In this document: positions 18,890 to 29,465 of the stretch, piece after piece
Position numbering within the stretch: position 1 is the first letter of the stretch
How the letters are laid out: each line of letters starts with the position of its first letter
Origin: Rhodospirillaceae bacterium
GTDB taxonomy: Bacteria; Pseudomonadota; Alphaproteobacteria; Thalassobaculales; Thalassobaculaceae
Direction: 5' to 3'
DNA length: 64,000 bases
NCBI GenBank assembly: GCA_018401495.1
Contig: JAGYJX010000035.1
Span: 124,001-188,000, forward strand
The notes under the pieces: model-generated
Database searches by the model: none
Told to the model about the DNA's origin: nothing
What the model saw: only the letters and a program-made list of their open reading frames with translations
Translations under genes and position numbers: made by a program

Positions 18890-20782
18890 ATGAAGACCTC
18901 GATCGCGACGGTATCGCTGAGCGGCGACCTGGACGAGAAACTCGCCGCGATCGCGGCGGCCGGCTTCGACGGCGTCGAGATCTTCGAGAACGACTTCCTG
19001 ACCTTCGACGGCGGCCCCCGCGACGTCGGGCGCACGATCCGTGACCTCGGCCTGACCTGCGTTGCCTTCCAGCCGTTCCGCGATTTCGAGGGCATGCCGG
19101 ATGCGGAGCGCGCCCGCGGCTTCGCCCGGGCCGAGCGCAAGTTCGACGTGATGCAGGAACTCGGGGCGCCGCTGATGCTGGTGTGCAGCAACGTGTCGCC
19201 GGCCTCGCTCGGCGGCATCGACAGGGCCGCCGCCGACCTGCGCGAACTCGGCGAGCGGGCGGCGCGCCGCGGCCTCACGGTCGGCTTCGAGGCGCTCGCC
19301 TGGGGCCGCCACATCAGCGACCACCGCGACGCCTGGGAGGTGGTACGCCGGGCAGACCATCCGAACGTCGGCCTGATTCTCGACACCTACCACACCATCG
19401 CCCGCGGCGTTCCGCTGGACAGCATCCGCTCGATTCCGGGCGACCGGATCGTTCTCGTCCAGATCGCCGACGCCCCCAAGGTCGACATGGATCTCTTGCA
19501 GCACAGCCGGCACTTCCGGTGCATGCCGGGACAGGGGGACTTCCCGCTGATCGACTTCATGCAGGCGCTCGACGCCACCGGCTATGACGGCATGCTGTCG
19601 CTGGAGATCTTCAACGACCAGTTCCGCGCCGGCTCGGCCCGGCAGGTCGCCACCGACGGCCGCCGCGGCCTCCTGTACCTGATGGACAGGGTGGCGCGCT
19701 CGTCGGCCAACCCCAAGGGGCGCCAGCCGGCGATGCCGGCGCGGCCGTCACCCCTGGGCGTGGAGTTCATCGAGTTCGCGGTCGATGAGGACACCGCCGC
19801 CGATCTGACCGGCTTCCTGGCCGGGCTCGGGTTCCGGCGCGCCGGCATCCACCGCTCGAAATCGGTCGAGTTGTGGCGCCAGGGCGCGATCAACCTGGTG
19901 ATCAACACCGACAAGGAGGGCTTCGCCCACTCCTCCTACATCGTGCACGGACCCTCGGTCTGCGCGGTGGCGCTCCGGGTATCCGACGTGGCGGGAGCGC
20001 TCGGCCGGGCCGAAGCGCTGCTGGTTCCGTCGTTCAGCCAGTCGGTCGGCCCCGGGGAGTTGAAGATCCCGGCGGTGCGCGGCGTCGGCGGCAGCCTGAT
20101 CTACTTCGTCGAGCCGACCGGACAACTCGCCGACATCTGGTCGGTCGACTTCGACCTCGATCCCGAGGCGCAAGCTGCCACCGAGGGCATCGGCCTGGAC
20201 CGTGTCGACCACCTCGCCCAGGCGATGGGCTACGAGGAGATGCTGTCCTGCCTGCTGACCTACACGGCGCTGCTGGACTTCGAGAAGACCGCGCAGGTCG
20301 ACATCACCGAGCCAGGAGGACTGGTGCAGAGCCAGGCCCTGCACGGACCCGAGGGCGCGGTGCGGATCGTCCTCAACAGCTCGCGCAGCGCCAAGACCCA
20401 GTCCGGCCGCTTCCTGTCGGAGTTCTTCGGCTCCGGCACCCAGCACATCGCCTTCGAGACCCAGGATATCTTCGAGACGGTCCGCCGCATGAAGGCCAAC
20501 GGGCTGACCCCGCTGGCGATTCCCGACAACTACTACGACGACATCGACGTCCGGTTCGGCCTCGACGCCGCCCTGGTGGCGGAGTTGCGCGACCACGACG
20601 TGCTGTACGACCGCGACGGCGAGGGCGAGTACTTCCAGATCTACACCCCGACTTTCGCCGACCGGTTCTTCTTCGAGATCGTGCAGCGCCGCGCCTACCA
20701 GGGCTTCGGCGCCGCCAACGCCCCGGTCCGGCTGGCCGCGCAGGCCCGCTCGGCGCCGGAGCCTACGGTGCCGAAGCGCTGA
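18890..20782 (+). CDS. quiC: 3-dehydroshikimate dehydratase fused to an HPPD-like domain
   Basis: The 630-residue protein combines a xylose-isomerase-like TIM barrel (about 1-280) with a two-part VOC/4-hydroxyphenylpyruvate-dioxygenase-like domain (about 295-610). This is the architecture of Pseudomonas QuiC, which turns 3-dehydroshikimate into protocatechuate. Expected metal ligands fall at Glu134, Asp165, Gln191 and Glu239. The second half keeps HPPD-type metal residues in VDHLAQ, GTQHIAF and FFEIVQRR, but its own activity is uncertain. It follows tctA directly, so the operon may import and break down quinate/shikimate-type compounds. No pca genes are in the window. Confidence 0.88.
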   Translation: MKTSIATVSLSGDLDEKLAAIAAAGFDGVEIFENDFLTFDGGPRDVGRTIRDLGLTCVAFQPFRDFEGMPDAERARGFARAERKFDVMQELGAPLMLVCSNVSPASLGGIDRAAADLRELGERAARRGLTVGFEALAWGRHISDHRDAWEVVRRADHPNVGLILDTYHTIARGVPLDSIRSIPGDRIVLVQIADAPKVDMDLLQHSRHFRCMPGQGDFPLIDFMQALDATGYDGMLSLEIFNDQFRAGSARQVATDGRRGLLYLMDRVARSSANPKGRQPAMPARPSPLGVEFIEFAVDEDTAADLTGFLAGLGFRRAGIHRSKSVELWRQGAINLVINTDKEGFAHSSYIVHGPSVCAVALRVSDVAGALGRAEALLVPSFSQSVGPGELKIPAVRGVGGSLIYFVEPTGQLADIWSVDFDLDPEAQAATEGIGLDRVDHLAQAMGYEEMLSCLLTYTALLDFEKTAQVDITEPGGLVQSQALHGPEGAVRIVLNSSRSAKTQSGRFLSEFFGSGTQHIAFETQDIFETVRRMKANGLTPLAIPDNYYDDIDVRFGLDAALVAELRDHDVLYDRDGEGEYFQIYTPTFADRFFFEIVQRRAYQGFGAANAPVRLAAQARSAPEPTVPKR

Positions 20783-20846
20783 CCCGGGCGGACGCTCAGC
20801 GCGACCCGCGCGGCCGGGCCGCCTTGAACCAGCAAGAATGGTGGCG

Positions 20847-21818
20847 CTACCGCAGCAGGAACTGCACCGGGACCCGGATCTCCAACTGGGCCTGCTGGAA
20901 GCTATCCGGCAGGCGTGGCAGCGGCTGGGCGCGCTCGATCATGTCCTCGACGGCGTGGTCCAGGGTGCGGTCCCCCGAGCTTCTCTCGATGCGGTGCGAC
21001 AGGATGTTGCCGCCACGGTCCATGACGAACACCAGGAGCGCGGTTCCCTGAATGCGGCGCTGCCGGGCCCGGTGCGGGTATTCCTTGTGCTGCTCGAGCC
21101 AGGCGCGCAGGCGACCCATGTAGTCGGCCGATCCGCCCGGCGCCACCGCTTCACGGGCTGGTGCGCCGTCGTTGGCGTCCGGCGACGGCTGTCCACCAGC
21201 GGCCTGGCTGCCGGGTCGGCCCCGGGTGTCGGAGGACGCCGATACAGCCCCGCCGGGCGGCGGCGCCTCGGCCGCCCGGACCGCCTCCGGGGGCGCCGGC
21301 TTCGCGGCTGCCGCTCGCGCCACCGCCGGCTTCGGCGCGGGTGGGCGCGGCTGCGGCGTCGGCGGCACCACGGCATCGCGGGCCTCCACCACCTCGACCT
21401 CCGGCACCGGCATCGGCGACGCTTCCGGCACCGGGGCGATTTCGGGTGTCACCGCCTGAACCGCCTCGGCGACGGCCGGCTCCGCCACCGCATCCGGCGG
21501 CACGACCGCATCGGGGATCGGCTCGGCCACCGGCGCCTCGACCGCTTCCGGCTTGGGGGCGACCGGCGTCTCGACGGGCGGGGCGCTCGGGGCGAGCGTC
21601 GCGGCCGGCGCAACCTCGGCCGCGTCCTGGCGCGGCCCGGCCGGCGCCTCGGCCGCCGACGGCCCGGAGGAAGGCGCCAGCGCCACCTGCACGCTGCCGC
21701 CGCCGCCGAAGCTGGCGGCCGGCGGCGGGACCGACCGGAACACCCAGGCGGCGACCGCCAGATGCAGTCCGGCCGCGGCGACGGCCGCCACGGCCCAGTG
21801 CCGGCCACGGATCTCCAT
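20847..21818 (-). CDS. tonB: TonB family energy-transducing protein
   Basis: The 323-residue protein has one N-terminal membrane anchor (AVAAVAAAGLHLAVAAWVF), a long Pro/Ala/Glu-rich periplasmic spacer (about residues 40-225) and a C-terminal TonB fold (YMGRLRAWLEQHKEYPHRARQ, GTALLVFVMDRGG, about 235-323). It passes proton-motive energy from ExbBD to outer-membrane receptors. ATG 21818 gives a one-base overlap with the preceding exbD stop; an adjacent GTG at 21821 is possible. It is the last gene of the exbB-exbD-exbD-tonB operon. Confidence 0.9.
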   Translation of the reverse strand: MEIRGRHWAVAAVAAAGLHLAVAAWVFRSVPPPAASFGGGGSVQVALAPSSGPSAAEAPAGPRQDAAEVAPAATLAPSAPPVETPVAPKPEAVEAPVAEPIPDAVVPPDAVAEPAVAEAVQAVTPEIAPVPEASPMPVPEVEVVEARDAVVPPTPQPRPPAPKPAVARAAAAKPAPPEAVRAAEAPPPGGAVSASSDTRGRPGSQAAGGQPSPDANDGAPAREAVAPGGSADYMGRLRAWLEQHKEYPHRARQRRIQGTALLVFVMDRGGNILSHRIERSSGDRTLDHAVEDMIERAQPLPRLPDSFQQAQLEIRVPVQFLLR

Positions 21819-22231
21819 CACTCGCCGCCCGACACGGTCATCAGCCGGATCCGCTCCGCCCCCGCGGCGCGCAGCGTCTCCATGATGCCGACGACCGCCG
21901 CCGCCTCGGACGCGCCGTCGGCCTTGACGTGAACCTCGCGGACCGAGGCCGTGCCCAGGCGATCCTCGATCGCCGGCCGCAGCGCGGCCGGATCGATCTC
22001 GGCGCCGTCGAGCGCCAGCCGCCCGTCGGCGGCGACCAGCAGGACGATGTCCCGTGGGTCGCCGGCTTCCCCGCTGGTGGAACGTGGCGGCTCGATCGCG
22101 AACGGGTCGGCCGCCGACAGCGAGCCGACCACCATGAAAAAGATCAGCAGCAGGAAGACCACGTTGATCAGCGGCAGGATGCTGTTCTCGTCGCTGCCGG
22201 TTCGCCCGGCCCTGATCCGCGCCAACTTCAT
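21818..22231 (-). CDS. exbD: ExbD/TolR family protein, second copy
   Basis: This 137-residue protein has a single N-terminal helix (LPLINVVFLLLIFFMVVG). The asparagine variant PLINVVF replaces the usual PLIDVVF, so the conserved proton-relay aspartate of ExbD (Asp25 in E. coli) is Asn here. A periplasmic ExbD domain follows. It overlaps the other exbD by four bases (ATGA). The neighbouring copy keeps the aspartate, which suggests a hetero-oligomer in which only one ExbD carries the ion-coupling residue. Confidence 0.88.
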   Translation of the reverse strand: MKLARIRAGRTGSDENSILPLINVVFLLLIFFMVVGSLSAADPFAIEPPRSTSGEAGDPRDIVLLVAADGRLALDGAEIDPAALRPAIEDRLGTASVREVHVKADGASEAAAVVGIMETLRAAGAERIRLMTVSGGE

Positions 22232-22659
22232 GGCGCGCGATCCCGGATCAGCGACAGATGAACGACGCCGGCGGCGGCCAGCGTGTCGAGCACCAGGACA
22301 GCGTCCTGCAGCGGCACACCGGCCGCCGCCTTCAGGAACACGGCCTGGTCCGGCTTGCCCTCGAGGCGCTCGCGGATCTCCGCCGCCAGGGCATCGATCC
22401 CGATCGGTCGACCGGACAGACGCAGCCCCGAGGGCCGCACCTCCACCAGGACCGAACCTTCCAGAGCAGCGGCCGACGCTCCGGCCGATGGCGGGGTCAG
22501 CGCGATCGAGCGCCAATCCAGGAAGCTCGACGCCAGCATGAAGAACACCAGCAGGATGAACACCACGTCGATCAGGGGCGTCAGGCTGATCAGCGAGCGC
22601 CGACGCCGAGGCTCAGCGGTCGGCCACAAGGGCCGCCGGGCGAAGTCGGGAGAGGTCAT
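22228..22659 (-). CDS. exbD: ExbD/TolR family protein, first copy
   Basis: This 143-residue biopolymer transporter has an N-terminal helix containing LTPLIDVVFILLVFFML, including the conserved coupling Asp, and a periplasmic domain. With ExbB it forms the proton-driven motor for TonB. The gene overlaps the 3' end of exbB by 47 bases and the second exbD by four. CGGAG lies about eight bases upstream of ATG 22659. Two exbD paralogues in one operon also occur in Xanthomonas-type TonB systems. Confidence 0.9.
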   Translation of the reverse strand: MTSPDFARRPLWPTAEPRRRRSLISLTPLIDVVFILLVFFMLASSFLDWRSIALTPPSAGASAAALEGSVLVEVRPSGLRLSGRPIGIDALAAEIRERLEGKPDQAVFLKAAAGVPLQDAVLVLDTLAAAGVVHLSLIRDRAP

Positions 22660-23353
22660 GACGGGGCTCCGCTTCGGATTCGAGCATCAGGTCGCGCGTG
22701 AAGACCTGCGTGACGCCGCTTTCCATGTCGTGGGAAACCCGGTCGACGATCCGTTCCAGCCAGGCCAGAACCGCGACCACCGGCATGGCGACCGCAAGAC
22801 CGACCGCGGTCGTCAGCAGCGCCTCCCAGATGCCGCCTGAGAGCACGGCGGGATTGACCTGCGACCCGGCCTGCTCGAGTTGCTGGAACGCCTCGATCAT
22901 CCCGAGAACCGTCCCGAACAGCCCGAGCAGCGGAGCCAGGCTGGCGATCACCTCGAGAGGGCGAAAATGCGACCGCAGCCGCTCGATGCGTTCGAGCGCC
23001 AGCCGGGCGACCTCTTCGCGCACCAGTGCCTCCGAAAGGTCACTGCGCAGGCTGCCGCGGATGGCGCCGGCGACCACCTGGGCCACCGGGTTGGACGAAC
23101 CGCCTCCCAACCGCACCGCGTCGGTCGACCGGCCGGAGCGATGCAGCGCCAGCACCCGATGCGCTGCCGATCTATCCCAGACGCGGCCCGCCGCGAACTG
23201 CCAGAGCTTCAGCAGGACGATCGCCAGCGCAACAACCGAAAGCGCGGCGAGGATCGCGGCGACCGGCCCGCCAGCCTCAAGCATCTCAAGCGCGCGGACC
23301 GCAGAGGTCGTGCCGGGATCAGGCGAGACGATCATCGTCGGGTCATCATTCAT
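22613..23353 (-). CDS. exbB: ExbB/TolQ/MotA family proton channel
   Basis: This 246-residue protein has three predicted helices (near residues 30-52, 135-160 and 175-200) and the family signature LAPLLGLFGTVLGMIEAF. ATG 23353 is chosen because GGAG precedes it by nine bases; a GTG at 23368 is in frame. It forms the pentameric channel that powers TonB. It is first in its operon, just downstream of a Fur-like palindrome, which would fit iron-repressed uptake of siderophores or haem. No TonB-dependent receptor is in the window. Confidence 0.9.
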   Translation of the reverse strand: MNDDPTMIVSPDPGTTSAVRALEMLEAGGPVAAILAALSVVALAIVLLKLWQFAAGRVWDRSAAHRVLALHRSGRSTDAVRLGGGSSNPVAQVVAGAIRGSLRSDLSEALVREEVARLALERIERLRSHFRPLEVIASLAPLLGLFGTVLGMIEAFQQLEQAGSQVNPAVLSGGIWEALLTTAVGLAVAMPVVAVLAWLERIVDRVSHDMESGVTQVFTRDLMLESEAEPRHDLSRLRPAALVADR

Positions 23354-23387
23354 CCGGAGGGTCTCCACTGCGTGGGCCGATCAGACG

Positions 23388-23412
23388 ATCAATAATGACA
23401 ATCATTTGCATT
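23388..23412. promoter_or_regulatory. Fur-like box between exbB and the ECF sigma gene
   Basis: The inverted repeat AATGA-CAA-TCATT at 23394-23406 lies in an AT-rich island, AATAATGACAATCATTTGCA. It resembles the Fur consensus GATAATGATAATCATTATC. It sits in the divergent promoter region of a TonB operon and a sigma factor, which supports iron control. Irr or another Fur-family protein could be the binder in an alphaproteobacterium. Confidence 0.6.
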
Positions 23413-23426
23413 TACAACGGAGATCT

Positions 23427-23474
23427 ATGACCACCGCCGAGCACCTATCGGGACGCGCGGAGACACCGACCTAG
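23427..23474 (+). CDS. possible 15-residue leader peptide
   Basis: ATG 23427 follows ACGGAG by five to six bases and opens a 15-codon frame ending in TAG at 23474. It lies just after the Fur-like box and ahead of the ECF sigma gene. It could be a leader or upstream ORF affecting sigma-factor expression, or simply chance. The peptide has no recognisable family. Confidence 0.25.
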   Translation: MTTAEHLSGRAETPT

Positions 23475-23615
23475 CCCGTGTACGCTGCCACCACGCAGCG
23501 TGAACTTCACCCATCCACAACATTGACACAAAAGGCTTTCCCGCAGGTCACGGCGGTAGGGCTATGTCTCTATGCGTGGGCTGGGGCAGCCAATACCCGA
23601 GACGGAGACGCCAGC

Positions 23616-24161
23616 GTGACCGACCTCATCGACAATCCCGCCGCACAGATCCGAGAGCTCACTCGCCAAGCGTCCTACCTCACGGGCAATCGCGCCGACG
23701 CCGACGACTTCGTGCAGGAGTCGATGATCCGCGCCCTGACTTACGTGAAGGATGGCGGCAGCATCCGCAATTGGCGGGCCTATCTCTATCGCATCCTTCG
23801 CAATGTTCGCGCCGACCACCTTGGACGTCAGGCGCGCCGTGGATCCTCGGTGGTGCTTGAGGATGTGGAACACCAACTGTCGGTGGCGGCCCCGCAAACC
23901 TCTGAACTGCTGTTGCGTGAAGTCGGCGACGCGTTGCAGCGCCTGCCCTCAAGCCAGCGCCGTGTCATGCACATGGTCGCGGTCGACGGCATGTCCTATC
24001 AGGATGCCGCGGAAAGCCTCGGTATCCCGATCGGCACCGTGATGTCACGGCTGCATCGCGGTCGGAACGCGCTGCGCCGCGAAATCGGCGACGAGCCCAT
24101 GGAAGCCGTGATACCGCGCCTGAACGGCCACACCAGCCACGTGTCGCCGCCGCAGGCCTAA
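23616..24161 (+). CDS. ECF-type RNA polymerase sigma factor
   Basis: This is a 181-residue sigma-70 family protein. Region 2 (ADADDFVQESMIRAL, near residues 28-42) and region 4 with its helix-turn-helix (MSYQDAAESLGIPIGTVMSRLHRGR) are clear. GTG 23616 is preferred because GGAG precedes it and the length then fits ECF sigma factors; the frame is open back to 23478. It is divergent from the exb-tonB operon, as FecI-type iron-starvation sigma genes often are. No FecR or other anti-sigma gene is adjacent. Its stop overlaps the convergent neighbour by four bases. Confidence 0.85.
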   Translation: MTDLIDNPAAQIRELTRQASYLTGNRADADDFVQESMIRALTYVKDGGSIRNWRAYLYRILRNVRADHLGRQARRGSSVVLEDVEHQLSVAAPQTSELLLREVGDALQRLPSSQRRVMHMVAVDGMSYQDAAESLGIPIGTVMSRLHRGRNALRREIGDEPMEAVIPRLNGHTSHVSPPQA

Positions 24162-24505
24162 GTCTGGTGGCCGGCCTGGGCGGCGGAGCGATCGGCGAGG
24201 CCGTGACGCTCCAACTCCCGCCCCAGGCGACCGCTCAGAAACAGCCCGGTCATCCGCAGGTCGCTAATGAGCGACCACAGCGGATGTGAAAAGGTTTCCG
24301 GCCGGTTCCGCTCGATGAACGCGTGGCTCAGCCACGCCGTCCCGTATCCCAGGATCAAGGCCGCGACGGCAAACCGCCAGTCGAGGGTCAGGAGCGCGAT
24401 CACCAGAAGCGCGAGACCAAGGCAGGTGCCCAGGGCGTGCACCCGCTGGGTCGCGGTGCGCCGGTGTTGCCGCAGGTATCGTGGCCAGAACTCTTCATAG
24501 GTCAT
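24158..24505 (-). CDS. DUF962 / Mpo1-like membrane protein
   Basis: This small 115-residue protein begins with the EEFWPRYLRQHRRTATQRVHALGT pattern of the DUF962/Mpo1 family. Two hydrophobic helices (near 28-45 and 46-62) and a histidine-bearing SHAFIERNRPETFSHP segment follow. Yeast Mpo1 is an iron-dependent dioxygenase that alpha-oxidises 2-hydroxy fatty acids. Whether the bacterial members do this is unproven. It converges on the sigma gene and appears monocistronic. Confidence 0.75.
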   Translation of the reverse strand: MTYEEFWPRYLRQHRRTATQRVHALGTCLGLALLVIALLTLDWRFAVAALILGYGTAWLSHAFIERNRPETFSHPLWSLISDLRMTGLFLSGRLGRELERHGLADRSAAQAGHQT

Positions 24506-24718
24506 CCTGAAGAGTTGGCGGGAACCCGGGGTCAGTTCAAGCGCTCACAGTCTGGTCACGGGCCGTGACCACTTGATGACACGCGTCGGATCCTGGAGCG
24601 CCGTAGGAATAGGCTGCCGTGCCAAACCGTCTTGTCGACGGGTTCCCGAACGGTGCAGGCGTCCATTCCGGATGTCCGCCGGTATCGGGGTCGCTACGCC
24701 CATATCGAGGAGCCTCAT

Positions 24719-25641
24719 ATGATCGAGACCGTTCACGCAGCCGGCGCCACCGTTCGCACTGCCCTCATTCCAGCGGCCGGATGGGGAACGCGAAGCCTGC
24801 CGGCCAGCAAGGCGGTTCCGAAGGAGCTGCTGCCGGTGGTCGACAAGCCGCTGATCCAATACGCGGTCGAGGAGGCCTTCGCGGCCGGCATCGAGCGCGT
24901 GGTTCTGGTCCTCAGCCCGGGTAAGCAGGCGTTGGTCAACCACTTCCTTCGGCAGGACACATTGGTCCGCGAGCTCGAGGCCCGTGGCAACACCGACGCC
25001 CTTTCGCGGCTCGCCGCCAGCGACCTCCCGGACGGTTGCCTGCTGGTGGTCACCCAGCAGGAGCAGCTCGGCCTCGGCCACGCCATCGCCTGCGCGCGCC
25101 ACGTCATCCAGGACGAGCCGTTCGCCGTCTTGCTGCCCGACGATCTGATCCTGGCCGACACGCCGGTGCTGAAACAGATGATCCAGGCGTACTCCCACGA
25201 CGGCCGTGGCGGCCACATGATCGCGGTGCAGCATGTCGCCCCGAACGAGGTCGACAAGTACGGGATCATCGATGCGGGAGGCACGGCGGACGACCGCGCC
25301 ACCGTCTCGATCAGAGGGCTGGTCGAGAAGCCGGCCCCGAGGACGCGCCCTCCACCATGGCGATCATCGGCCGGTACATTCTGGACCCGTCGATCTTCCG
25401 GGCCCTCGAGCACCAGGGCCCCGGCACCGGCGGGGAGATCCAGTTGACCGACGCAATCGCCAAGGGCATCGGCACCGTTCCGGTGAACGGCTTCCGGTTC
25501 GAGGGTACGCGGTTCGATTGCGGCAACCCCAGCGGCTTCATCCGGGCCAACATCGCCTTCGGGCTGCAGCGTGAGGACATCGCCCCGGCGATTCGCGGGA
25601 TGCTGGCGCCGATTCCGCGCTGGCAGGTGGCGGCTGAGTAA
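24719..25641 (+). CDS. galU: UTP-glucose-1-phosphate uridylyltransferase (one frameshift)
   Basis: This is a 307-residue nucleotidyltransferase once a missing G near 25338-25342 is restored, giving VEKPAPEDAPSTMAIIGRYIL. The nucleotide-binding start AAGWGTRSLPASKAVPKELLPVVDKP is nearly canonical (PASK for PATK). VTQQEQLGLGHA and FAVLLPDDLIL are the sugar and metal segments. GalU makes UDP-glucose from UTP and glucose-1-phosphate for polysaccharide synthesis. AGGAG lies seven bases before ATG 24719. Confidence 0.92.
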
Positions 25642-25910
25642 CCGGTGGCGGCGACATTCCGACGCGCAAGTTCAGTTCACCATGAGCGCCTCGGCGTGAA
25701 ACAAGACATCGACCGGACGCATCGGTCGGAATTGAAGATTACACAACGGCTTTCCATCCGGTCTTCCGACCAACGTTTGCGGTGATCTGGACGAGGCGCA
25801 ACCTTCGGCGACATCTCGACAACGTTGAACAAACGGTTACTTTTGGACGTGTTCGCCCAGATCGGCCGCCGACCGTAACGGCGGACCGGCCGATGAAAGG
25901 ACGCGCGCCC

Positions 25911-27142
25911 ATGAGCGATCGGCAGCCTCTCAGCCTTCAGGTTCCCGAGCCCGGAAGTCCGCCCCGGCGGCAAGCCCGACTTCAGCGATGTCAACATCCC
26001 GCGGGCCGGCACCGTTCGCCGGCCCGAGGTCGATGTTGCGCCCGCGGAGATCCGAGACCTCGGCTACACCATCATCCGCGTGCTGAACCGCGACGGCGAG
26101 GCGGTCGGACCCTGGGCCGGCATGCTCTCCGACGAGCAGGCGCTGCAGGGCCTGCGCGACATGATGAAGGTCCGCAGCTTCGACGCCCGCATGCTGATGG
26201 CGCAGCGCCAGGGCAAGACCTCGTTCTACATGCAATGCCTCGGAGAGGAGGCCATCGCCACGGCGTTCCAGCGCGTTGTCGCCGGGCGACATGAACTTCC
26301 CGACTTACCGGCAGCAGGGCCTGCTGGTGGCCGGCGGCTATCCGCTGGTCGACATGATGAGCCAGATTTTCTCGAACGAGCGCGACCCGCTGCACGGACG
26401 ACAGTTGCCGGTGATGTATTCGTCGAAGTCGCACGGCTTCTTCTCGATCTCCGGCAACCTCGGGACCCAGTACATCCAGGCCGTCGGCTGGGCGATGGCG
26501 TCGGCGATCAAGGGCGACACGAAGATCGCCGCCGGCTGGATCGGCGACGGATCGACGGCGGAGTCCGATTTCCACGCCGCGCTGGTGTTCGCGTCTACCT
26601 ACAAGGCCCCGGTGGTCCTGAACATCGTCAACAACCAGTGGGCCATCTCGACCTTCCAGGGCATCGCCAAGGGCGGCTCCGGGACGTTTGCGGCACGCGG
26701 CCACGGCTTCGGGATCCCGGCGCTGCGGGTCGACGGCAACGACTACCTCGCGGTGTACGCGGTGGCGCAATGGGCGATCGAGCGGGCGCGCCGCAACCTG
26801 GGGCCGACCGTGGTCGAGTACGTCACCTACCGGGTGGCGGCGCACTCCACGTCGGACGACCCGTCGGCGTACCGGCCGAAGGAGGAGTCGGACGCGTGGC
26901 CGCTCGGCGACCCGATCGAGCGTCTCAAGAACTACCTGATCGGCAAGGGTGCCTGGTCGGAGGAGCGCCACGCCCAGCACGCCGCCGAGGTCGAGGCCGA
27001 GGTGCTCGCCGCGCAGAAGGAGGCCGAGCGGCACGGCACCCTGCATTCCGGCGGCAAGCCGTCGGTACGGGACATGTTCGAGGGCGTCTACAAGGACATG
27101 CCGCCGCACCTGCGCCGCCAGCGCCAGCAGGCCGGGGTCTGA
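25911..27142 (+). CDS. bkdA1: branched-chain 2-oxoacid dehydrogenase E1 alpha (two frameshifts)
   Basis: This thiamine-diphosphate enzyme subunit would have about 409 residues after removing one extra base near 25950-25952 and another near 26281. It shows GEEAIATAFQR, DMNFPTYRQQG, the TPP motif GDGSTAESDFH...NNQWAIS, and AHSTSDDPSAYRP with the family's phosphorylation-loop region. It decarboxylates 2-oxoacids from valine, leucine and isoleucine. AAAGGA precedes ATG 25911. The first of four genes encoding the whole complex, it is separated from galU by 269 bases in which I see no clear feature. Confidence 0.9.
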
Positions 27143-27144
27143 CC

Positions 27145-28158
<1,014 letters not shown>

Positions 28159-28159
28159 G

Positions 28160-29451
28160 ATGGGCGAGTACGTCATCAAGCTGCCCGATGTCGGCGAAGG
28201 CGTGGCCGAGGCCGAACTGGTGGAGTGGAACGTCGCGGTCGGCGACGTCGTGCAGGAAGACGCGATCCTTGCCAGCGTGATGACCGACAAGGCGGCGGTC
28301 GAGATCCCGTCGCCGGTCGAGGGCACGGTGCTGTGGCTCGGCGGCGAGGTCGGCGAGTCGCTGGCGGTCGGCTCGCCGCTGGTGCGCCTCGAGGTGTCGG
28401 GCGACGGCAACGTCACCGCCACCGCACCCGCCGCCCCGCGCGAGAAGCCCGCGGAGGCCGCTGCACCGGAAGGCGACGCCGAGGCCGAGCCGGCGCCAGC
28501 GGCAAAGCCGAAGCCCGCGTCCCCCACCCCGCCAGCCCCGCGCCGGCCGCGCGGCCGGCCGTCGCCGGAGCGCCGCGGCGCGACGGCGACAAGCCGCTGG
28601 CCTCGCCGGCGGTTCGCCAGCGCGCCCGCGACGCCGGGATCGACCTGCGGCAGGTGCGCGGCAGCGGTCCGGCCGGTCGCATCACCCACGAGGATCTCGA
28701 CGCCTTCGCCGAGGCCGGGCCGATCGCGGCCGGCGCGTCCGGACTGCGGGCCGACACCTCCGTGCGCGAGATCAAGGTGATCGGCCTGCGCCGCCGCATC
28801 GCCGAGAAGATGGCGCTGTCGAAGAGCCGGATCGCGCACATCACCTATGTCGACGAGGTCGACGTCACGGCGCTGGAGGAACTGCGCGCCCAGCTCAACC
28901 GGCAGAAGCTCGACACTCAGCCGAAGCTGACCGTGCTGCCGTTCCTGATGCGGGCGATGGTCAAGGCGATCGCCGAGCAGCCCGCCATCAACGCGCATTT
29001 CGACGACGACGCCGGGGTCATCCACCAGCATGGCGGGGTCCACATCGGCGTCGCCGCCCAGACCCCGACCGGCCTGGTCGTCCCGGTGGTCAGGCACGCC
29101 GAGGCCCGCGACGTCTGGAACTGCGGCGCCGAGTTGAACCGGCTGGCCGACGCCGCCAAGGCCGGCACCGCCAGCCGCGAGGAACTGACCGGGTCGACCA
29201 TCACCATCACCTCGCTCGGCGCGATGGGCGGGCTGGTGACGACGCCCGTGATCAACCATCCGGAGGTGGCGATCGTCGGCGTCAACAAGATCCAGATCCG
29301 TCCCATGTGGGACGGCAGCCAGTTCGTACCCCGCAAGATGATGAACCTGTCCTCCAGCTTCGATCACCGGGTCATCGACGGCTGGGACGCGGCGGTGTTC
29401 GTGCAGCGCATCAAGAGCCTGCTGGAATCCCCCGCCATGATCTTCATCTGA
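28160..29451 (+). CDS. bkdB: branched-chain acyltransferase E2 (one frameshift)
   Basis: The protein would have 430 residues if one C is restored in the C-rich linker near 28520-28540. Order: lipoyl domain (residues 1-75, lipoylated Lys in MTDKAAVEI), Pro/Ala linker, peripheral subunit-binding domain (ASPAVRQRARDAGIDLRQV), then the catalytic 2-oxoacid acyltransferase core ending in SSFDHRVIDGWDAA with the active-site His. It transfers the branched acyl group to CoA. The frameshift lies in low-complexity sequence, as expected for an error. Confidence 0.9.
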
Positions 29452-29465
29452 GAGGAGACGGGGCG

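Noticed and set aside
23523..23551. Sigma-70 promoter for the ECF sigma gene from TTGACA at 23523
   Set aside because: No acceptable -10 hexamer occurs 16-18 bases downstream.
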